Assembly (NCBI GenBank): GCA_040268355.1
Contig: JAWRIT010000046.1
Span: 1 to 24,888, forward strand
Source: UBA1367 sp040268355
GTDB taxonomy: Bacteria; Actinomycetota; Coriobacteriia; Coriobacteriales; Atopobiaceae
Length of the DNA stretch: 24,888 nucleotides
Direction: 5' to 3'
How positions within the stretch are numbered: the first letter of the stretch is position 1; every line of letters begins with the position of its first letter. A program made the position numbers and the translations under genes. Under the pieces are notes generated by a model that saw only the letters and a list, made by a program, of their open reading frames with translations, searched no databases and had not been told where the DNA came from. This document shows, piece after piece, positions 22,795 to 24,888 of this stretch.

Positions 22795-23573
22795 GAGACC
22801 TTGACCGCCTGGGCGACCACGACCTCAAGGGGGCGCTCGAGGCCCTGCTGCTCGTGTCCTCCGACGCCGTCTCCGCCGTCGAGCTCGCGCGGCTGCTCGA
22901 GGTGGGGCCCATCGAGGTCGTCGAGGCTCTGGCGGAGCTCTCTGCCGAGTATTCCGACGCCAACCGGGGCTTCCAGCTGCGCGAGGTGGCCGGCGGTTGG
23001 CGGCTGTTCACCCATCCGGCCTACTACGAGCAGGTCGAGCGCTACGTGCTCTCGTGGGACACGCGCAGGCTGTCGCAGGCGGCCCTGGAGACCCTGGCGG
23101 TCATCGCCTACCACCAGCCGTGCACGCGCGAGGGCGTCAAGGCGGTGCGTGGCGTGAACTCGGATGGCGTCATCTCGTCGCTGAGGGAGAAGGGCCTTGT
23201 GTGCGAGACGGGTCGTGAGAACGGGCGGGCCGGTGCCGTTCTCTTTGGCACCACGCGCGCCTTCCTCGAGCGCTTTGGGCTGCGTTCGCTGAAGGACCTG
23301 CCCCCGCTGGAGGACTTCGCACCTGACGAGGAGTCGCGGCAGTTCATCCGCGAGCGTCTCTCCGGTCGGGCCATCTCGTCGACGCTCGAGGAGACGGTGG
23401 CCGACATCGAGGACGAGCGCGAGCTGCTGGGCGACTACGGGCACGAGGACGCCGAAGGGCTCGTGGGCTTGGCCGCGAGCGAGGCGGCGCTTGCGCCCGC
23501 TGATGAGGCCGACGACCCACAGGAGCAGGCAGGCGCCTGGGTGGATGACTGGGAGGACGGCGTCGATGACTGA
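22791..23573 (+). CDS. scpB: Segregation and condensation protein B
   Basis: ScpB is a dimeric winged-helix protein that binds ScpA and regulates SMC-ScpAB. The 260-residue sequence has two winged-helix domains: residues 13-95 (LKGALEALLLVSSDAVSAVELARLL) and 96-180, with the hallmark LSQAALETLAVIAYHQPCTR, VRGVNSDGVISSLREKGLV and FGTTRAFLERFGL. After about residue 190 there is a long acidic tail that is not conserved in the family and ends DDWEDGVDD. The ATG at 22791 overlaps scpA. The 3' end overlaps the pseudouridine synthase gene by 8 bases. Confidence 0.95.
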   Translation: MRDLDRLGDHDLKGALEALLLVSSDAVSAVELARLLEVGPIEVVEALAELSAEYSDANRGFQLREVAGGWRLFTHPAYYEQVERYVLSWDTRRLSQAALETLAVIAYHQPCTREGVKAVRGVNSDGVISSLREKGLVCETGRENGRAGAVLFGTTRAFLERFGLRSLKDLPPLEDFAPDEESRQFIRERLSGRAISSTLEETVADIEDERELLGDYGHEDAEGLVGLAASEAALAPADEADDPQEQAGAWVDDWEDGVDD

Positions 23574-24345
23574 CGAGCGCGTCGTCCCCATGCGCTTGCA
23601 GCGCTTCCTCGCGCGTGCCGGCGTCGCCAGCCGCCGTGGCTCGGAGAACCTCATGACCGCAGGTCGGGTGACGGTGAACGGCAGCGTGGTGCGTGAGCTG
23701 GGCAGCAAGGTCGATCCGCTGGTCGATGAGGTGGCCGTGGACGGGCGCGTGGTGCGACTCGCCGACGGGCATGCCTACCTTGTGCTGAACAAGCCCGCTG
23801 GCTACCTTTCGACGATGCATGACCCGTATGGTCGTCCCTGCGTGGCGCGGCTCGTGCCGACCGGGCGCCACCCTGGGCTCTTCCCTGTGGGACGGCTCGA
23901 CGTCGACACGACCGGACTGTTGCTGTTCACGACCAACGGGGCGGCGGCCCAGCGCCTGCTGCACCCCTCCATGCACGTGTGGAAGCACTACGTGGCGCTT
24001 GTGCGTGGAACGCCCACCGCAGAGGAGCTCGAGTGGATCCGTCAGGGGGTTCGCCTTGACGACGGGCGGGCCCAGCCGGCCGAGATCGGCCTTGTGGACG
24101 ACGGCGACCCTCGTCTTCTGCCCGTCGCCCCCGAGGGCGTTCCCCATGCGTGCGCCGTCGTGGGACTGCGCATTCATGAGGGGAAGAAGCATCAGGTCAA
24201 GCGTATGATGAAGGCGGTCGGACACGAGGTGGTGCGCCTGCATCGCGACGAGTTCGGCCCCCTGTCGCTTGGGGACGTGGCCCTCGGCTGCTGGCGCGAG
24301 CTGGATAATGACGAGCGACGATCCATTGAGGAGCTGGTGCCCTAA
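23566..24345 (+). CDS. RsuA/RluB family pseudouridine synthase
   Basis: A 259-residue rRNA pseudouridine synthase. The N-terminal S4 RNA-binding domain spans about 8-66 (MRLQRFLARAGVASRRGSE, GRVTVNG). The catalytic domain has LVLNKPAGYLST (72-83) and the active-site motif GRLDVDTTGLLL, with Asp112 as the nucleophile, and ends with IHEGKKHQVKRMMKAVGHEVVRLHR. Gene order (scpA-scpB-synthase-cmk) matches RluB-type enzymes acting on 23S rRNA, but RsuA-type activity on 16S cannot be excluded, so no symbol is given. The ATG at 23566 has GGGAGG at 23550-23555. A 6-bp stem GTGCCC/GGGCAC (24337-24342/24346-24351) surrounds its stop codon. Confidence 0.94.
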   Translation: MTDERVVPMRLQRFLARAGVASRRGSENLMTAGRVTVNGSVVRELGSKVDPLVDEVAVDGRVVRLADGHAYLVLNKPAGYLSTMHDPYGRPCVARLVPTGRHPGLFPVGRLDVDTTGLLLFTTNGAAAQRLLHPSMHVWKHYVALVRGTPTAEELEWIRQGVRLDDGRAQPAEIGLVDDGDPRLLPVAPEGVPHACAVVGLRIHEGKKHQVKRMMKAVGHEVVRLHRDEFGPLSLGDVALGCWRELDNDERRSIEELVP

Positions 24346-24385
24346 GGGCACGTGAGCGCAGGTTGGGGCACGCGCGGCGCATGAC

Positions 24386-24415
24386 TTGAGTGCGGCGTGT
24401 CCACGGACGTAAGAT
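24386..24415 (+). promoter_or_regulatory. Predicted promoter of cmk
   Basis: A -35 box TTGAGT (24386-24391), an 18-base spacer and a -10 box TAAGAT (24410-24415), in the 102-base gap between the pseudouridine synthase gene and cmk. The expected transcription start is near 24422. Confidence 0.6.
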
Positions 24416-24447
24416 GGCACCGACGACGTGCCGCCGAAGGAGGAGCG

Positions 24448-24888
24448 ATGATCGTAGCCATAGACGGCCCGGCTGGGTCCGGGAAGTCGACCGTGGCGCA
24501 TGCCATTGCGCAGCGCTGTGGACTCACTTACCTTGACACGGGCGCGATGTATCGGTGCGTGGCGCTCGCGTGCCTGCGCCGGGCGGTCGACCTGGGCGAT
24601 CCTTCCGCCGTCGCCTCCGTCGCGCGCACGGTTCGCATCGAGTTCGGCGGCTCGCCCGCAGGCCAGACGGTACTGCTTGACGGGCAGGACGTGACGGAGG
24701 CCATCCGCACGCCCGAGGTCGATCGCAGCGTCTCGGTGGTGGCGGCCATCCCCGAGGTCCGCTTTGCCCTGGTGGCCCAGCAGCGGACGATGGGCGAGCA
24801 AGGCGACGTGGTCGCCGAGGGTCGCGACATCGGCACGGTCGTCTTTCCGGACGCGGAGGTCAAGGTCTTCCTCACGGCGGACGCCGAG
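24448..24888 (+). CDS. cmk: Cytidylate kinase, 5' part (runs off the window)
   Basis: Cytidylate kinase phosphorylates CMP and dCMP. The first 147 codons are present. The P-loop GPAGSGKST lies at 7-15, followed by the family motif YLDTGAMYR (28-36), DVTEAIRTPEVDRSVSVVAAIPEVR, and VVAEGRDIGTVVFPDA with the conserved Asp-Ile-Gly. The start ATG at 24448 has AAGGAGG at 24438-24444. The gene is cut by the window end, with no sign of damage. In many Firmicutes and actinobacteria cmk is followed by the GTPase gene der or by a plsC-like gene, which might lie beyond the edge. Confidence 0.95.
   Translation, partial: MIVAIDGPAGSGKSTVAHAIAQRCGLTYLDTGAMYRCVALACLRRAVDLGDPSAVASVARTVRIEFGGSPAGQTVLLDGQDVTEAIRTPEVDRSVSVVAAIPEVRFALVAQQRTMGEQGDVVAEGRDIGTVVFPDAEVKVFLTADAE

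Overview
The window is a dense, high-GC, single-strand block of chromosomal housekeeping genes. Every supported gene is on the + strand. The gene set and order point to an actinobacterium of the class Coriobacteriia, probably near Olsenella/Atopobium. This is inferred from high GC, a folate-dependent TrmFO, the rpsB-tsf-pyrH-frr block, and the dxr-rseP-ispG order typical of actinobacteria. No 16S gene or database comparison is available to confirm it.

Layout. (1) 46-5113: yraN-comM-dprA-trmFO-xerC, an overlapping operon for DNA processing, recombination and tRNA methylation. (2) 5114-5457: a non-coding gap with a good promoter and a foldable leader for rpsB. (3) 5458-7155: rpsB-tsf, closed by a clear intrinsic terminator. 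(4) 7386-15828: pyrH-frr-uppS-cdsA-dxr-rseP-ispG-proS, which covers UMP supply, ribosome recycling, isoprenoid and phospholipid synthesis, a site-2 protease and prolyl-tRNA synthetase. Many genes overlap at ATGA or GTGA. (5) 15829-18650: the only accessory-looking stretch. It holds three tRNA genes (Ala-GGC, a CAT tRNA, Val-CAC), a visibly less GC-rich insert carrying a Panacea-domain antitoxin and a frameshifted RelA/SpoT-domain toxin, and a small membrane protein. (6) 18651-24345: an ABC-F ATPase, an unknown membrane protein, an M50 protease, scpA, scpB and an RsuA/RluB-type pseudouridine synthase, again tightly coupled. (7) 24448-end: the 5' part of cmk with its own promoter.

The most notable observations are these. 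A winged-helix-like segment is inserted in the cytoplasmic loop of RseP. The Panacea/RelA-SpoT toxin-antitoxin pair has lost its toxin reading frame exactly at the conserved LQH-AWATAVE motif. The terminator hairpin between tRNA-Val and the ABC-F gene has a mutually exclusive alternative pairing, so it could act as an attenuator. A terminator sits between two adjacent tRNA genes and leaves no promoter space for the second. No CRISPR array, insertion sequence or rRNA was seen.
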